64,000 nucleotides of DNA, from assembly GCA_947627455.1 (NCBI GenBank), contig CANQWC010000005.1, positions 33,732-97,731 of the forward strand. The letters run 5' to 3'. The position numbers and the translations under genes are program-made. Below are positions 24,443-34,156 of the stretch, piece after piece. The stretch comes from an uncultured Clostridia bacterium (lineage in GTDB: Bacteria; Bacillota; Clostridia; Oscillospirales; Ruminococcaceae). Within the stretch, counting starts at the first letter, position 1. Each line of letters begins with the position of its first letter. The notes beneath the pieces are model-generated. The model had not been told where the DNA came from. It saw only the letters and a program-made list of their open reading frames with translations, and searched no databases.

Positions 24443-25306
24443 ATGAAAAAAATTATCGCGATTTTTATTTGTGCCGCGATTTTTGCGATGCTCAGCCTGC
24501 CGATATCTGCCGACGACGGCGAGAATGTCATCACCGACACCGAGCTCGTCTCTGCGGAATATCGCCCCGAATCAGACGACTACAGCGTTATAATCGCCTG
24601 GGGCTACGGCTTCAAAGACTCAGACGGAGAGATCGATTGGTATTATGTCTTTGCGCCAACCATTCTCACTGCGGATATCTTCACTTCCGACGGCTCGCAA
24701 GCGGCAGATGAGCTTTTGGCCGCCGTCAAGGAGGGAAAAACCATTCCCGCAAGAACCGTGGTTGAGCTCGTCCCCGAATCGGAAGACGGATTATTTATTC
24801 TGGAATCCTATCCGCCGCAGCTCGTCGGTTATAGCGAGGTGAAATTCCTCGGCGGGCCGCTGAAGGATTACAGCCTCACCGACGAAGCTGTCAGGAAGGA
24901 GATCGACGGGATAAATTCGATGAGGAGCTTTGATATTTGGTTTCCCTATCCCGACGGAAGCTATCGCGAAGCCGAGCTTGTGGTTGACGGCAGGACCTAT
25001 CGGCTTGATCGCGACACCATGGTTTTGTTCGAGATCGACCCCGACGCCGAGATAATCACGGCAGAGAGCGACCTTGCCCCGTGGGGCAGCGTTGAATATG
25101 TGAGGATAGATGATAACACCCTCGCGGTGAGGCCGAAGGACAGCGACGGCGGTTGGTCGGTGTTTTCGGCAGATGAGAACGATAAGCCCGCCGAGCCTGA
25201 CGAGCAGAACCCCAAGACAGGCCGCAGCGGCCCGCTCACGGGGATAGCCCTCGCGGGTGCGCTCGCTTGGTGCGCAGCAGTGGCTTTTTCAAGAAAAGAC
25301 CGTTAA
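24443..25306 (+). CDS. Secreted protein with NPKTG-type sorting signal
   Basis: 287 aa from the ATG at 24443, which follows CAAGGAGGAA; the open frame back to 24284 is leader. A signal peptide (KKIIAIFICAAIFAMLSLPISA) is followed by a mixed alpha/beta extracellular region of about 230 aa with many Asp, Glu and Tyr residues that I cannot assign. The end has NPKTG, then a second LTG, a hydrophobic helix and RKDR, the layout of a sortase substrate. It is the fourth predicted anchored protein in 5.4 kb. No sortase gene is in the window. Confidence 0.75.
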   Translation: MKKIIAIFICAAIFAMLSLPISADDGENVITDTELVSAEYRPESDDYSVIIAWGYGFKDSDGEIDWYYVFAPTILTADIFTSDGSQAADELLAAVKEGKTIPARTVVELVPESEDGLFILESYPPQLVGYSEVKFLGGPLKDYSLTDEAVRKEIDGINSMRSFDIWFPYPDGSYREAELVVDGRTYRLDRDTMVLFEIDPDAEIITAESDLAPWGSVEYVRIDDNTLAVRPKDSDGGWSVFSADENDKPAEPDEQNPKTGRSGPLTGIALAGALAWCAAVAFSRKDR

Positions 25307-25321
25307 GAAGTGTTGATATAT

Positions 25322-25350
25322 AAAGCGCTCGTCATAATGGCGGGCGTTTT
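25322..25350 (+). terminator. Terminator of the NPKTG-protein gene
   Basis: AGCGCTCGTCAT pairs with ATGGCGGGCGTT using G-T pairs, followed by TTT. Confidence 0.6.
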
Positions 25351-25417
25351 GCATCGCGAAAAATTAGAGAAGTAATAAGACATATATATCACAATAATTG
25401 TATCAAATTTTATAAAT

Positions 25418-25457
25418 AAATCCCCGATCGGTATCATTTGGAATCGACCGGGGATTT
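25418..25457. repeat. Imperfect 15-bp inverted repeat upstream of the recombinase gene
   Basis: AAATCCCCGATCGGT at 25418 faces ATCGACCGGGGATTT at 25443; 13 of 15 positions pair. It could be a terminator, an operator, or a binding site for the recombinase encoded just downstream. Confidence 0.6.
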
Positions 25458-25504
25458 TGCATTTTGTATAATAAATGTAAGAAAATATGTCAGGAGGAGA
25501 TTTG

Positions 25505-26131
25505 ATGGCGATTTTTGGATATATCAGGGTCAGCACTAAGGAGCAGAACGAGGATCGGCAGCTTATCGCGATGAATGAGGCGAACGTTCCGCCCGAAAAT
25601 GTTTATATGGATAAACAGTCGGGCAAGGACTTCAATCGCCCTAATTACAAGCGCTTGCTGAGAAAACTGAGGCGAGATGACGTGCTATACATCAAGAGCA
25701 TCGACCGCCTTGGGCGAAACTATGAGGAGATTCAGCAGCAGTGGCGGGTCATCACGAAAGAAAAGGGCGTCGATATTTGCGTGATCGACATGCCGCTGCT
25801 CGACACGCGCCGCGGGAAAGACCTTGTGGGCACGTTTTTGAGCGATATTGTGCTGCAGGTGCTCAGTTTCGTCGCGGAAAATGAGCGCACCAACATCAGG
25901 CAAAGGCAAGCGGAGGGCATAGCGGCGGCAAAGGCGAGGGGAGTTCGATTCGGCAGGCCGCCCGAGCCGCTGCCCAAAAATTTTTATGCGAATTATCAGA
26001 AGTGGCGGGCGGGCAAAATCTCGGGGACTGCGGCGGCAAGAGCATGCAAAATGCCCCTGTCGACGTTCAGATATCGGGCGGAGAGCGTCGATAAATCGGC
26101 GGGGTGTGATAGGCATAATTTTGCAAAATAG
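25505..26131 (+). CDS. Serine recombinase (resolvase/invertase family)
   Basis: 208 aa from the ATG at 25505 with CAGGAGGAGA upstream. The resolvase domain starts with FGYIRVSTKEQ, whose Ser10 is the nucleophile; the arginine-rich IKSIDRLGRNYEEI and the E-helix region (VLSFVAENERTNIRQRQAEGIAAAKARG) follow. The C-terminal 45 aa (KISGTAAARACKMPLSTFRYR) form the helix-turn-helix. The size fits resolvases and DNA invertases, not large integrases. It lies between an inverted repeat and the promoter region of the giant surface gene, so promoter inversion or local resolution is a plausible job. That role is inference. Confidence 0.93.
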   Translation: MAIFGYIRVSTKEQNEDRQLIAMNEANVPPENVYMDKQSGKDFNRPNYKRLLRKLRRDDVLYIKSIDRLGRNYEEIQQQWRVITKEKGVDICVIDMPLLDTRRGKDLVGTFLSDIVLQVLSFVAENERTNIRQRQAEGIAAAKARGVRFGRPPEPLPKNFYANYQKWRAGKISGTAAARACKMPLSTFRYRAESVDKSAGCDRHNFAK

Positions 26132-26275
26132 TGTACTTTTTTTGCACGGTAAATTGATAAAATTATCCACAGATATTATACTATAAATCCGCGAAAAAAT
26201 CAAGTGTTGATGGGGCATTTTTTTGATTATTTTGCCGAATATTTTTGATATAAATTTTTCCACAAAAATGTACAC
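26131..26275. repeat. Short inverted repeats flanking the giant gene's promoter
   Basis: GTGTACTTTTTT at 26131-26142 faces AAAAATGTACAC at 26264-26275 (11 of 12 match). The 121 bases between are AT-rich and hold the promoter at 26154-26182. The left arm overlaps the last base of the recombinase stop codon. Too short to prove a recombination site. Confidence 0.45.
26154..26182 (+). promoter_or_regulatory. Promoter of the giant surface protein gene
   Basis: TTGATA, 17-base spacer, TATACT, giving a leader of about 125 bases before the ATG at 26316. Confidence 0.6.
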
Positions 26276-26315
26276 ATTATTGCAACCATTATTTACCATA
26301 TATGGAGGCTGTATC

Positions 26316-29300
26316 ATGATTAAAAACTTTTTCAGGAGAATTCTGAGCGTGGCGAGCGCGCTGGCAATCGCTTTCACGGCCTGCCCGCCTGTTGTTTTTG
26401 CTGAGGCGGAATTCGGGCTTTGCCCGCACCACCCCGAGCACACCGCCGAGTGCGGCTTCGTCGAGGGGGTGTCGCCATGCGGGTTTGTTTGCAAGATTTG
26501 CAACCCGCCGCAGACCACGCAGCCGACCGAGCCGAGCGACCCGCCCGAGGTGACGACGGCGCCCGAGGTGACAACGGCGCCCGAGGTGAGCGAAACTGCG
26601 CCCTTTGAGCCGCTGCCTGAGCCCGAGATTCAGCTGATGGCGATGAATGGTGATCATGTGGCGCATGACGGTATCAACGATTGGACGGCGTGGGATAAAG
26701 CTGACAGCCTACCCACCTCGACAGGATATTGGTATCTGACAAAGCCGGTCACGCTTGATAATAATTGTAACATCACTGCGGGCGAGGTAAAGCTTTGCCT
26801 TAACGGGCAAACGGTCAACTGCGGTGAAACATATAATGTGTCGGTTTCAAGCGGAGCCTCTCTGACGGTTTACGATTGCAGTCAAGGCGAAGTCGGTACA
26901 ATCAAAGGTGAATATATTTATTTTATATCGGTTTTATCGGTTGAAGGCAGTTTCACGCTTGAAAGCGGAAATATCGTCCATGACGGCGAGTATAGCGTTG
27001 CTATAGACGCTAACGGGGCCGATGTCACTATAAACGGCGGAACAGTGGAAGCACTTGGGGCTGGATTTGGGATGGGAATAACAGCAGTAAATTCAACAGT
27101 TACTGTTACCAGCGGCGTGATAAAAGGCGGCAATGGTTCTGAACAAGATTATGGAATCAATTCTAAAGGGGGAACGCTCAACATTTCAGGGGAACCAACT
27201 ATTAAAGGCGGCACAGCGGATATTTATCTTCGTGACGGCGATAAAATTACCATTGATAAGCCGCTCACCGCAACCGACATTTCCATAAAAATGGATAAAC
27301 CGGGCGTGTTTGCGACGGGAGATTATGCCGCACAGAGCGTAAAGTGTTTTAAATCGACAGAACCAGCGAAGTATATGGTTCAAGTTACGGCTGATAAAAA
27401 CGGGCTGGAGTTTGTCGAATGGCCTAATCATTATCATGAAGGCGACCCAACAGAGTTTAAACCGTGGGTCAGCGCTGATAGCTTGCCGACCACGGCGGGG
27501 AACTATTATCTTACGGAAGATGTTACGCTGACGGGGGATTGGGAGCCTCGGAGTGATGTTAAACTGTGCTTGAACGGGTATGATATCAAGTGCGGGGAGA
27601 ATCAGATTGAAATCGGCTATAACGGCTCGTTGAGCGTTTATGACTGTGTCGGCGAGGGGGAGATAAGCAAAAATAACGGAACAACAATATATGCTTCTAA
27701 TGGAAGTTTTGCTCTCTATGGCGGCAAAATCATCAGCTATGGTGCGAACGGACATGCTTTAAACATTGGCAATTCAGCCGCTATTTACGGCGGTGAACTA
27801 ATCTCACAAGATTATGACGCAATCTTCGTTATGAACGATAGCAATCTTACTGTCAGCGGCGGAATAATTTCAGGAAAACGATACGCCATAGATAATAACT
27901 CTAATAACTATGGTAAGTTTACACTTTCAGGTAATCCGAAACTTGACGGGCAGACAGCAGATATTTATACTGGCTATTCAGAAACTATGACAATAACTGG
28001 TCTCGACACCACGGAGGTTTACACCGTTCAGTCAAAGTTTCCCCCTGCTGAGTTCGCCACTGTCGAGGACGGGAACGCGGCGAAGTATGTTAAAAACTTC
28101 ACCTCAGCTCAAGACGGGTACGACGTGGTCGCGGAAAATAATACGCTTAAGCTGATGGAAAAGCATAAGCACGACGGCGTCACCTTTGAAAGATGGTACG
28201 ACGCGACTAATCTTCCCGATGCCGCGGGCAATTATTGTCTGGAAACTGATGTTACCCTCAGCGGACAGCGCGCTAACTGGAAAGTGCCGAGCGATGTCAA
28301 ACTCTGCCTGAACGGGCACACAATTAAGTTTACAAATATGAACTACGCTGATGTAGGAAAAGGAAGCTCCTTAACAGTATATAACTGTCAAGTCAACGGC
28401 GAAATCACCGGCAACTCCGAATGCACAATCAACGTTGACGGCGGTGAATTTACGCTTGAAAGCGGAAAAATCAGCTTTCCCAACAGTGGTGGATATGGAA
28501 TATATGTCAAAGAGGGCGGTTCTGCAACAATCAACGGGGGCGACGTAGAAGCGAACGGAGAAGCAATTAGATTAACATACAGTGTATTGGCGCCAGTCGG
28601 TGCGACTGTGACAGTGAATAAAGGCAACATAAAAGGCAAAATCGGAATCAATGCCAGCTATGGCAACGCAATTATTCGCGGCGGTTCGATAGAAGGAACC
28701 GATACTGCCATAGATGTAAGTGAAAGCACTCTTACACTTTCAGGCAGTCCGAAATTTTCAGGAGGGAAAGCTTATATATCCCTCTCAAGTACTGATAAAA
28801 TCAAATTTGACGGCAAGCTGACAACAACGGAGACCATCAAAATTGATGTTGCTCTTAAAAACCAAGCTTTCACCGTCGGCGCGGGAGAAAACGGCGTTAA
28901 AGCGGGGCAGTTTGAATATGTCGGCGGCGATGGCTACGAAGTCCAAAAAGTCGGCGCGGAGCTTTGGCTTGTGCCCAAGGGCGCGCATGTGCATGAGGAC
29001 GACGGGACGATTTTCATGCCGTGGGATAAAGACAACGATATACCGAACAACGGGTACTATTATCTTACAAATGACGTCACAATTAACACTATGTCGTCGG
29101 TTCATAATAATGTAACCCTATGCCTTAATGGGTACAGCATTAACTGCAGCGGGAACGGCTTTATATCCATCGTGGGTGGTTCGTTGACTGTTTACGACTG
29201 CAATTTTAGCGGAAACGGCGCGATTATCGGTCAAAATGTGCCTATAGGCATAGTGAGAGGAACTTTCACGCTTAATCAAGGCGAGGTCAAAGCAACGGAC

Positions 29301-32300
29301 GGCAGCGCTATATCGATATCAAACGGCACACTCGTCCTTAACGGCGGAAAGGTCACAGGCACGGAATATGCCGTAAAAGCTGGCGCTTACGGTGACGGCG
29401 GAGAAATCAGGATTTTGGGCAGTCCCGAAATCAACGGCGAAAAGGCGGACTTTTCTCTTCCAACAGGTACCATTATTATCGACCAGCTGCTCACGGGTGG
29501 ATCGTATGTCATCGACGGCGTTGCAGGCAGAACCTTTGCAACGGGTAACGGTGCTGCGGCTTCCATTGGCTGCTTCACGCTTGCGCAATCTTTAATTGAC
29601 CAAGGCTACGAAATCGCGGCGGTTGATGGCGCTCTCGTCGCGCGGCTGAAAACCTATACTATTAAATATGAGTCGGACGGTGGGACGGGAACCGTCGATC
29701 AGCAAACCAAAACCCATGGCACGGATATTACAATTTCTGACAAAAAATTCACCCGCCCGGGGTATACGCAGATAGGCTGGTCAACCGAGCAGGGCGCGAG
29801 CGAGGTTGAATATGATTTTGACGAGAATTATACCGAAAACGCCAATTTGACGCTTTATCCGGTCTGGGAGAAAAATGAAATTCACTTCTATAAAGACGGC
29901 GTGGAAATCCATAATCTGTCTCTGAAAGTCGGCGAGAGCGTGACTATCATGGCTACAATTACGCCCGCCGAAGCAGTTTGCGACCCGGTTCAATGGACTG
30001 CCGAAGACGGTATTTCAATAACTCAGGCTACACTTATCACTATTAGAGGCGATTCTGCTGGCAAATTTGAGCTTACCGCAAGCACTGACGGCGGGTTGAC
30101 AACGAAAATTTTGATTGTGACTGTCAGCCGCTACGATTCCACCGTTTCCGCGGCAGATCAGACAGTCACTTACGGCGAGAATGTCACGATCACGGCAAAG
30201 GTCGAAAAAGCCGCCTCGAACGGCATATCTCTAATGTCGCTTTATGACAATAAAGTAGCTTTCAAGCTCGGGAATAAAGTGCTCAGTGAGGCTGAGGTTA
30301 AAAACGGTGAGGCTACCCTAACAATCCCCGCGACCCGCGCAAACGGCTTTGCGATTGGGGATAACACGGTAATTCTTCAATACAGCGGCAGCGGTGAGCT
30401 CGAGCGTACAGCAAGTACGGTCACGGTTAATGTGACCCCGAAGCTCCTGACCGCAACCGTCACCGGCACGATCGCCAAAACCTATGACGGCACCGTGAGT
30501 GCGGTCGGCCTCGGGTTGGAGCTTACAGGTGTGATTGAGGGCGATGATGTGACCGCTTCTGCTGTGTTTGCTTATGATTCCGAAGATGTTGGCGAGCGCA
30601 CGATTTCTGCGGCGAATGTTGAGCTCGGTGGCGAACAGGCGGAGTTTTATAAGCTTGCGGAAGTCGGGGCGGTCTCGGGGAAAATTGAACCGAAGGCCGT
30701 TGAAATCACATGGAACGGCGGCGAGTTCACTTATGACGGTAAGCCGCACGAGGTCACTGCGACTGTGAAAAATGCGGTTGCGGGCGATAAATTTGAGATT
30801 AAGTATACTGGCAACAGCGCGACTGCGGCGGGGGATTACACTGCGAAAGTAACTTATCTTGGCAACGCAAACTATGCCCTTGAAAATCCCGACGCGCTTC
30901 AATGGTCTATCCTTCCCGCAGTCGCGGAATTCACATGGGTCGGCGACACTTTCGCGTATGACGGGCAGGAGCATTCGGTCTCCGCGGAGATCAAAAAAGT
31001 CGCGGAAAACGACGAGTTCGCGCTGACATACAAAAACGAAAAATCAAGCAAAATCGGCGAGTACACCGCCGAGGTGACGTCACTCGGAAACAGCAACTAC
31101 ACGCTCGACGGCTCGACGAGCAAAACTCACGCTTGGTCGATCATCAAATCAACACTCACAGTCGCTACCCTGCCGACGGCGGCTGAAATAACCTACGGTC
31201 AAAGCCTTTCGGACAGCGCGCTCACGGGCGGAGTGGTGATGAACGGAAAAATCGCTGTTTCGGGCAGTTTCGCATGGGCAGATGGCGATAAAACGCCCGC
31301 CGTTAAGGACAGTGGGAAGTCGTTTGCGGTAGTTTTCACGCCTGACGACAGCAGCTATGATCCAATCAAGGCAGAGGTCACAATCACCGTTAAAAAGGCG
31401 GCCCTCACGCCGAAAATCGGCGAAATTGATAACAAAGTTTACAATGGCAGCACCGCGGCAATCGGCGCAATTGCGCTTTTAGGCGCGAAGTTTGACGACA
31501 TGCCTACCGCGACCGCGAAGTTTAATTTTGCTGATAAAAATGTCGGTAAAAATAAGTCGGTAAACGTCAGCGACATAACCTTGTCAGAAGGTTGGAGCGA
31601 CAATTATGAGCTGTCAACCGTAAGTTTGCTTAACCAATCCACGAACGCGGAAATCCTGCCGAGAGCTGCGGAAATTGAGTGGGTCGGAAATGAATTCACC
31701 TATGATGGCAAATCCCACACGGTTACGGCAACGGTGAAAAACGCGGTTGCGGGCGACGAATTTGAGATAAAATATATCGGCAACAGCGCGACCGAAGCGG
31801 GGGAATATACTGCGAAAGTTACGGCGCTCGGGAACGGGAATTACACGCTTGAAGGTGTAGCTGAATTTGATTGGAAAATCGTTCCGCGAGTTGCTGAGAT
31901 TGAGTGGACGGGCGATGAGTTCACATATGACGGCGAGCCTCATGAGGTCACTGCGACGGTGAAAAACGCGGTTGCGGGCGACAAGTTTGAGATTGAATAT
32001 ATCGGCAACAGCGCGACTGCGGCGGGGGAATATACCGCTAAGGTTACGGCGCTCGGGAACGGGAATTACACGCTTGAAGGGGCAATCGGCGCCGAGCACG
32101 AGTGGAAAATCGCGGCGGCGAAACAGAATGCGCCCGACGTTAAAATTGACTTTATAAATGAGACGCTTTCTACCGATGAAACCGTTGAATTCTCGGCCGA
32201 CGGGAAGACTTGGCAGGATTGTTCGGCGGCTATGAGCATCGCGAAAACGGGCTGGATAGGCGAGCCTTTGGCGGTCATGTTCCGATATAAAAAGGACGCA

Positions 32301-34112
32301 AACCACCTTGACGGCGAGATTCAGACGCTTGAAATTCCTGCGAGGCCCGAAGCCCCGAGCCTTGCCGATGCGGCCGTAAGCAAATCGCAGACGGAAATCT
32401 CGATAGCCGAAACCGTGGGCTGTGAGTACTCTCTTGACGGCGTGAATTGGCAGAACAGCGGCGCTTTCAGCGGGCTTGAAGAGGGCAAAACGTATGTGAT
32501 CAGCGTTCGCTATAAGGCGACCGTGAGCTCGTTTGCGTCGTTTGTGTCACAAAAGACGGTTGTCACCTCGTCGACTTCCGACGGCACCACCGAGCTTTTG
32601 CCGGGCGAAACCGTCGCGGCGGGCGATGGGACAATCACCAACAGAGGCGGAGAAATCGTCATCGACGACGGCGAGGGCAACGAAACCGTCATAACCCTGC
32701 CGAGCGATGGCTCGGTCGAGGTCGACGAGCAGGGCAGCGTAATTGTGCCCGATGGCGGAACCGTCACGGTCGGGGATAACGCGCCTGTCACTCTGCCCGA
32801 GGGCGGCAGCGTTAAGACAGACGGAACGGTGACGGCGGACGAAGCAGTTATCGGTGATATAACTGTCAAGGGCGACGGTGTGACGGTTGCCCCAGACGGG
32901 GAAATCACGCTGCCCGAGGGCGGAAGCGTTGAGGTCGACGGTGAGGCTGTGAAGATCGTGCCGAAGGGTGCGACTGTGGTCGACGGGAAGATAAACGCCC
33001 CTGCGATTGCCGAGCCCGCTGACGGAGAGGGCAGCATCGGCGACGGTATAATTCTGTCGATCGAATCGGCTGATGAGCTTTTGAAGGATAACGACCGCGA
33101 GAACCTCAAGGAAAAGGAAAACTCGGTTGCGGTATGCGCATACGAAATTAAGCTTCTCAAAAACGGGGAGGAGATTCAGTCGAGTGAGGCGATAAAACTC
33201 ACGGTTGCGGCCTCGGCGGACGGCGAAAAAATGAAGGTGTTCAGGCTTGAAAGCGACGGCACGTTCACGGACATGGGCGCGGAATTCGGAATCGGAAGCT
33301 TCAGCTTTATCACCGAGCATCTGAGTGTCTATGTTCTTGCGAGCGAGGAGGGCGAGGTCTCATCGGAAGTTGTGGTTTCCGACGGCGCGCCTGAAATCGG
33401 CATGAGCGATGAGGACAGGAAGGCTCTTGAAGACGAGGTTCTCACCGACGAAGACCTTTCGGCGATTGAGAACGGCGACAACGTCAAGGTGGTTATAACT
33501 GTCGACGGGCTGTCGGAAGAAGAGATTTCGGAAGATGAGCTTACGGCCGTAGAGGAATTTATGGGCGGGCTGCCCGATTATGAGGCCGCAGAGTATGCGG
33601 ATATAACGCTCACAAAAATCACTGAGGACGGCGTCACGGGCGAGGAGATAAAGAGCGAGGCGATCGCGGAGATAAGCAAGCCGATAAAGCTGATTTTTGA
33701 CGTTCCCGAGGAGCTTTATAAATCGGGTAGGATTTTCTCGGTGATAAGGCTTCACGATGGCAAGGCAGAGCTTCTTGACGACACCGATGACAGCGATGAG
33801 ACGGTGACGGTTCTGACCGACAAATTCTCGCTCTATGTGCTGATTTACCGCGACCCTGTTGACAAGCCGATTCACCGCCACAGCTTCACCGCGTGGATAA
33901 ACGTCGGGCCGAGCGGACACCTTGCCCGCTGCGCTATATGCGGCGAGATCATGGCGTTCATGCCGCACACGTTTATGAACGGCGTATGTTCGGCCTGCGG
34001 ATATACTTTGCCGATGCTGGTTCCCGATTACCCGCTCGATGAAAGCGACTTGGTTACTGTTGATGAAGCAACCGAGGGAATGAGGCTTGACGAAAAGAAT
34101 GTGGAATTCTGA
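26316..34112 (+). CDS. Giant multi-repeat secreted surface protein (2598 aa)
   Basis: Start at 26316 by GGAGG 8 bases upstream; signal peptide ends near AEA. N-terminal Cys/His region (CPHHPEHTAECGF, CKICNPP) of a kind common in gut Firmicutes adhesins, then a TTAPEV linker. Four beta-helix-like units follow (about 112-365, 370-612, 617-888, 890-1112), each opening with H..D..W..A/D..LP..G.YYLT.DVTL and KLCLNG, then LTVYDC. Next: an InlB-type/Flg_new repeat (about 1114-1187), two Ig-like domains, two YDG domains and four MBG-type EFTYDG repeats (about 1377-1930), an LPEGGSV-rich stretch (about 2112-2245), and a C-terminal HxF..CAICGE..HTF..CSACGY zinc-ribbon-like end. No xPxTG or membrane anchor is seen, so attachment is unclear. 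DNA is more AT-rich than the housekeeping genes. Likely adhesin or cell-envelope matrix protein. Confidence 0.88.
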   Translation: MIKNFFRRILSVASALAIAFTACPPVVFAEAEFGLCPHHPEHTAECGFVEGVSPCGFVCKICNPPQTTQPTEPSDPPEVTTAPEVTTAPEVSETAPFEPLPEPEIQLMAMNGDHVAHDGINDWTAWDKADSLPTSTGYWYLTKPVTLDNNCNITAGEVKLCLNGQTVNCGETYNVSVSSGASLTVYDCSQGEVGTIKGEYIYFISVLSVEGSFTLESGNIVHDGEYSVAIDANGADVTINGGTVEALGAGFGMGITAVNSTVTVTSGVIKGGNGSEQDYGINSKGGTLNISGEPTIKGGTADIYLRDGDKITIDKPLTATDISIKMDKPGVFATGDYAAQSVKCFKSTEPAKYMVQVTADKNGLEFVEWPNHYHEGDPTEFKPWVSADSLPTTAGNYYLTEDVTLTGDWEPRSDVKLCLNGYDIKCGENQIEIGYNGSLSVYDCVGEGEISKNNGTTIYASNGSFALYGGKIISYGANGHALNIGNSAAIYGGELISQDYDAIFVMNDSNLTVSGGIISGKRYAIDNNSNNYGKFTLSGNPKLDGQTADIYTGYSETMTITGLDTTEVYTVQSKFPPAEFATVEDGNAAKYVKNFTSAQDGYDVVAENNTLKLMEKHKHDGVTFERWYDATNLPDAAGNYCLETDVTLSGQRANWKVPSDVKLCLNGHTIKFTNMNYADVGKGSSLTVYNCQVNGEITGNSECTINVDGGEFTLESGKISFPNSGGYGIYVKEGGSATINGGDVEANGEAIRLTYSVLAPVGATVTVNKGNIKGKIGINASYGNAIIRGGSIEGTDTAIDVSESTLTLSGSPKFSGGKAYISLSSTDKIKFDGKLTTTETIKIDVALKNQAFTVGAGENGVKAGQFEYVGGDGYEVQKVGAELWLVPKGAHVHEDDGTIFMPWDKDNDIPNNGYYYLTNDVTINTMSSVHNNVTLCLNGYSINCSGNGFISIVGGSLTVYDCNFSGNGAIIGQNVPIGIVRGTFTLNQGEVKATDGSAISISNGTLVLNGGKVTGTEYAVKAGAYGDGGEIRILGSPEINGEKADFSLPTGTIIIDQLLTGGSYVIDGVAGRTFATGNGAAASIGCFTLAQSLIDQGYEIAAVDGALVARLKTYTIKYESDGGTGTVDQQTKTHGTDITISDKKFTRPGYTQIGWSTEQGASEVEYDFDENYTENANLTLYPVWEKNEIHFYKDGVEIHNLSLKVGESVTIMATITPAEAVCDPVQWTAEDGISITQATLITIRGDSAGKFELTASTDGGLTTKILIVTVSRYDSTVSAADQTVTYGENVTITAKVEKAASNGISLMSLYDNKVAFKLGNKVLSEAEVKNGEATLTIPATRANGFAIGDNTVILQYSGSGELERTASTVTVNVTPKLLTATVTGTIAKTYDGTVSAVGLGLELTGVIEGDDVTASAVFAYDSEDVGERTISAANVELGGEQAEFYKLAEVGAVSGKIEPKAVEITWNGGEFTYDGKPHEVTATVKNAVAGDKFEIKYTGNSATAAGDYTAKVTYLGNANYALENPDALQWSILPAVAEFTWVGDTFAYDGQEHSVSAEIKKVAENDEFALTYKNEKSSKIGEYTAEVTSLGNSNYTLDGSTSKTHAWSIIKSTLTVATLPTAAEITYGQSLSDSALTGGVVMNGKIAVSGSFAWADGDKTPAVKDSGKSFAVVFTPDDSSYDPIKAEVTITVKKAALTPKIGEIDNKVYNGSTAAIGAIALLGAKFDDMPTATAKFNFADKNVGKNKSVNVSDITLSEGWSDNYELSTVSLLNQSTNAEILPRAAEIEWVGNEFTYDGKSHTVTATVKNAVAGDEFEIKYIGNSATEAGEYTAKVTALGNGNYTLEGVAEFDWKIVPRVAEIEWTGDEFTYDGEPHEVTATVKNAVAGDKFEIEYIGNSATAAGEYTAKVTALGNGNYTLEGAIGAEHEWKIAAAKQNAPDVKIDFINETLSTDETVEFSADGKTWQDCSAAMSIAKTGWIGEPLAVMFRYKKDANHLDGEIQTLEIPARPEAPSLADAAVSKSQTEISIAETVGCEYSLDGVNWQNSGAFSGLEEGKTYVISVRYKATVSSFASFVSQKTVVTSSTSDGTTELLPGETVAAGDGTITNRGGEIVIDDGEGNETVITLPSDGSVEVDEQGSVIVPDGGTVTVGDNAPVTLPEGGSVKTDGTVTADEAVIGDITVKGDGVTVAPDGEITLPEGGSVEVDGEAVKIVPKGATVVDGKINAPAIAEPADGEGSIGDGIILSIESADELLKDNDRENLKEKENSVAVCAYEIKLLKNGEEIQSSEAIKLTVAASADGEKMKVFRLESDGTFTDMGAEFGIGSFSFITEHLSVYVLASEEGEVSSEVVVSDGAPEIGMSDEDRKALEDEVLTDEDLSAIENGDNVKVVITVDGLSEEEISEDELTAVEEFMGGLPDYEAAEYADITLTKITEDGVTGEEIKSEAIAEISKPIKLIFDVPEELYKSGRIFSVIRLHDGKAELLDDTDDSDETVTVLTDKFSLYVLIYRDPVDKPIHRHSFTAWINVGPSGHLARCAICGEIMAFMPHTFMNGVCSACGYTLPMLVPDYPLDESDLVTVDEATEGMRLDEKNVEF

Positions 34113-34128
34113 GGCTAAATAAGCATAC

Positions 34129-34156
34129 AAAAGGCGCAGATCAGCTCTGCGCCTTT
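34129..34156 (+). terminator. Terminator of the giant surface protein gene
   Basis: AAAGGCGCAGA pairs perfectly with TCTGCGCCTTT across 5 bases. Repeat element copy 2 begins at the very next base. Confidence 0.8.

Noticed and set aside
26650..29650. Repeats in the giant gene considered as CRISPR-like or tandem DNA repeats
   Set aside because: Units are about 730-820 bases of diverged coding sequence with conserved protein pattern; they are protein domains.
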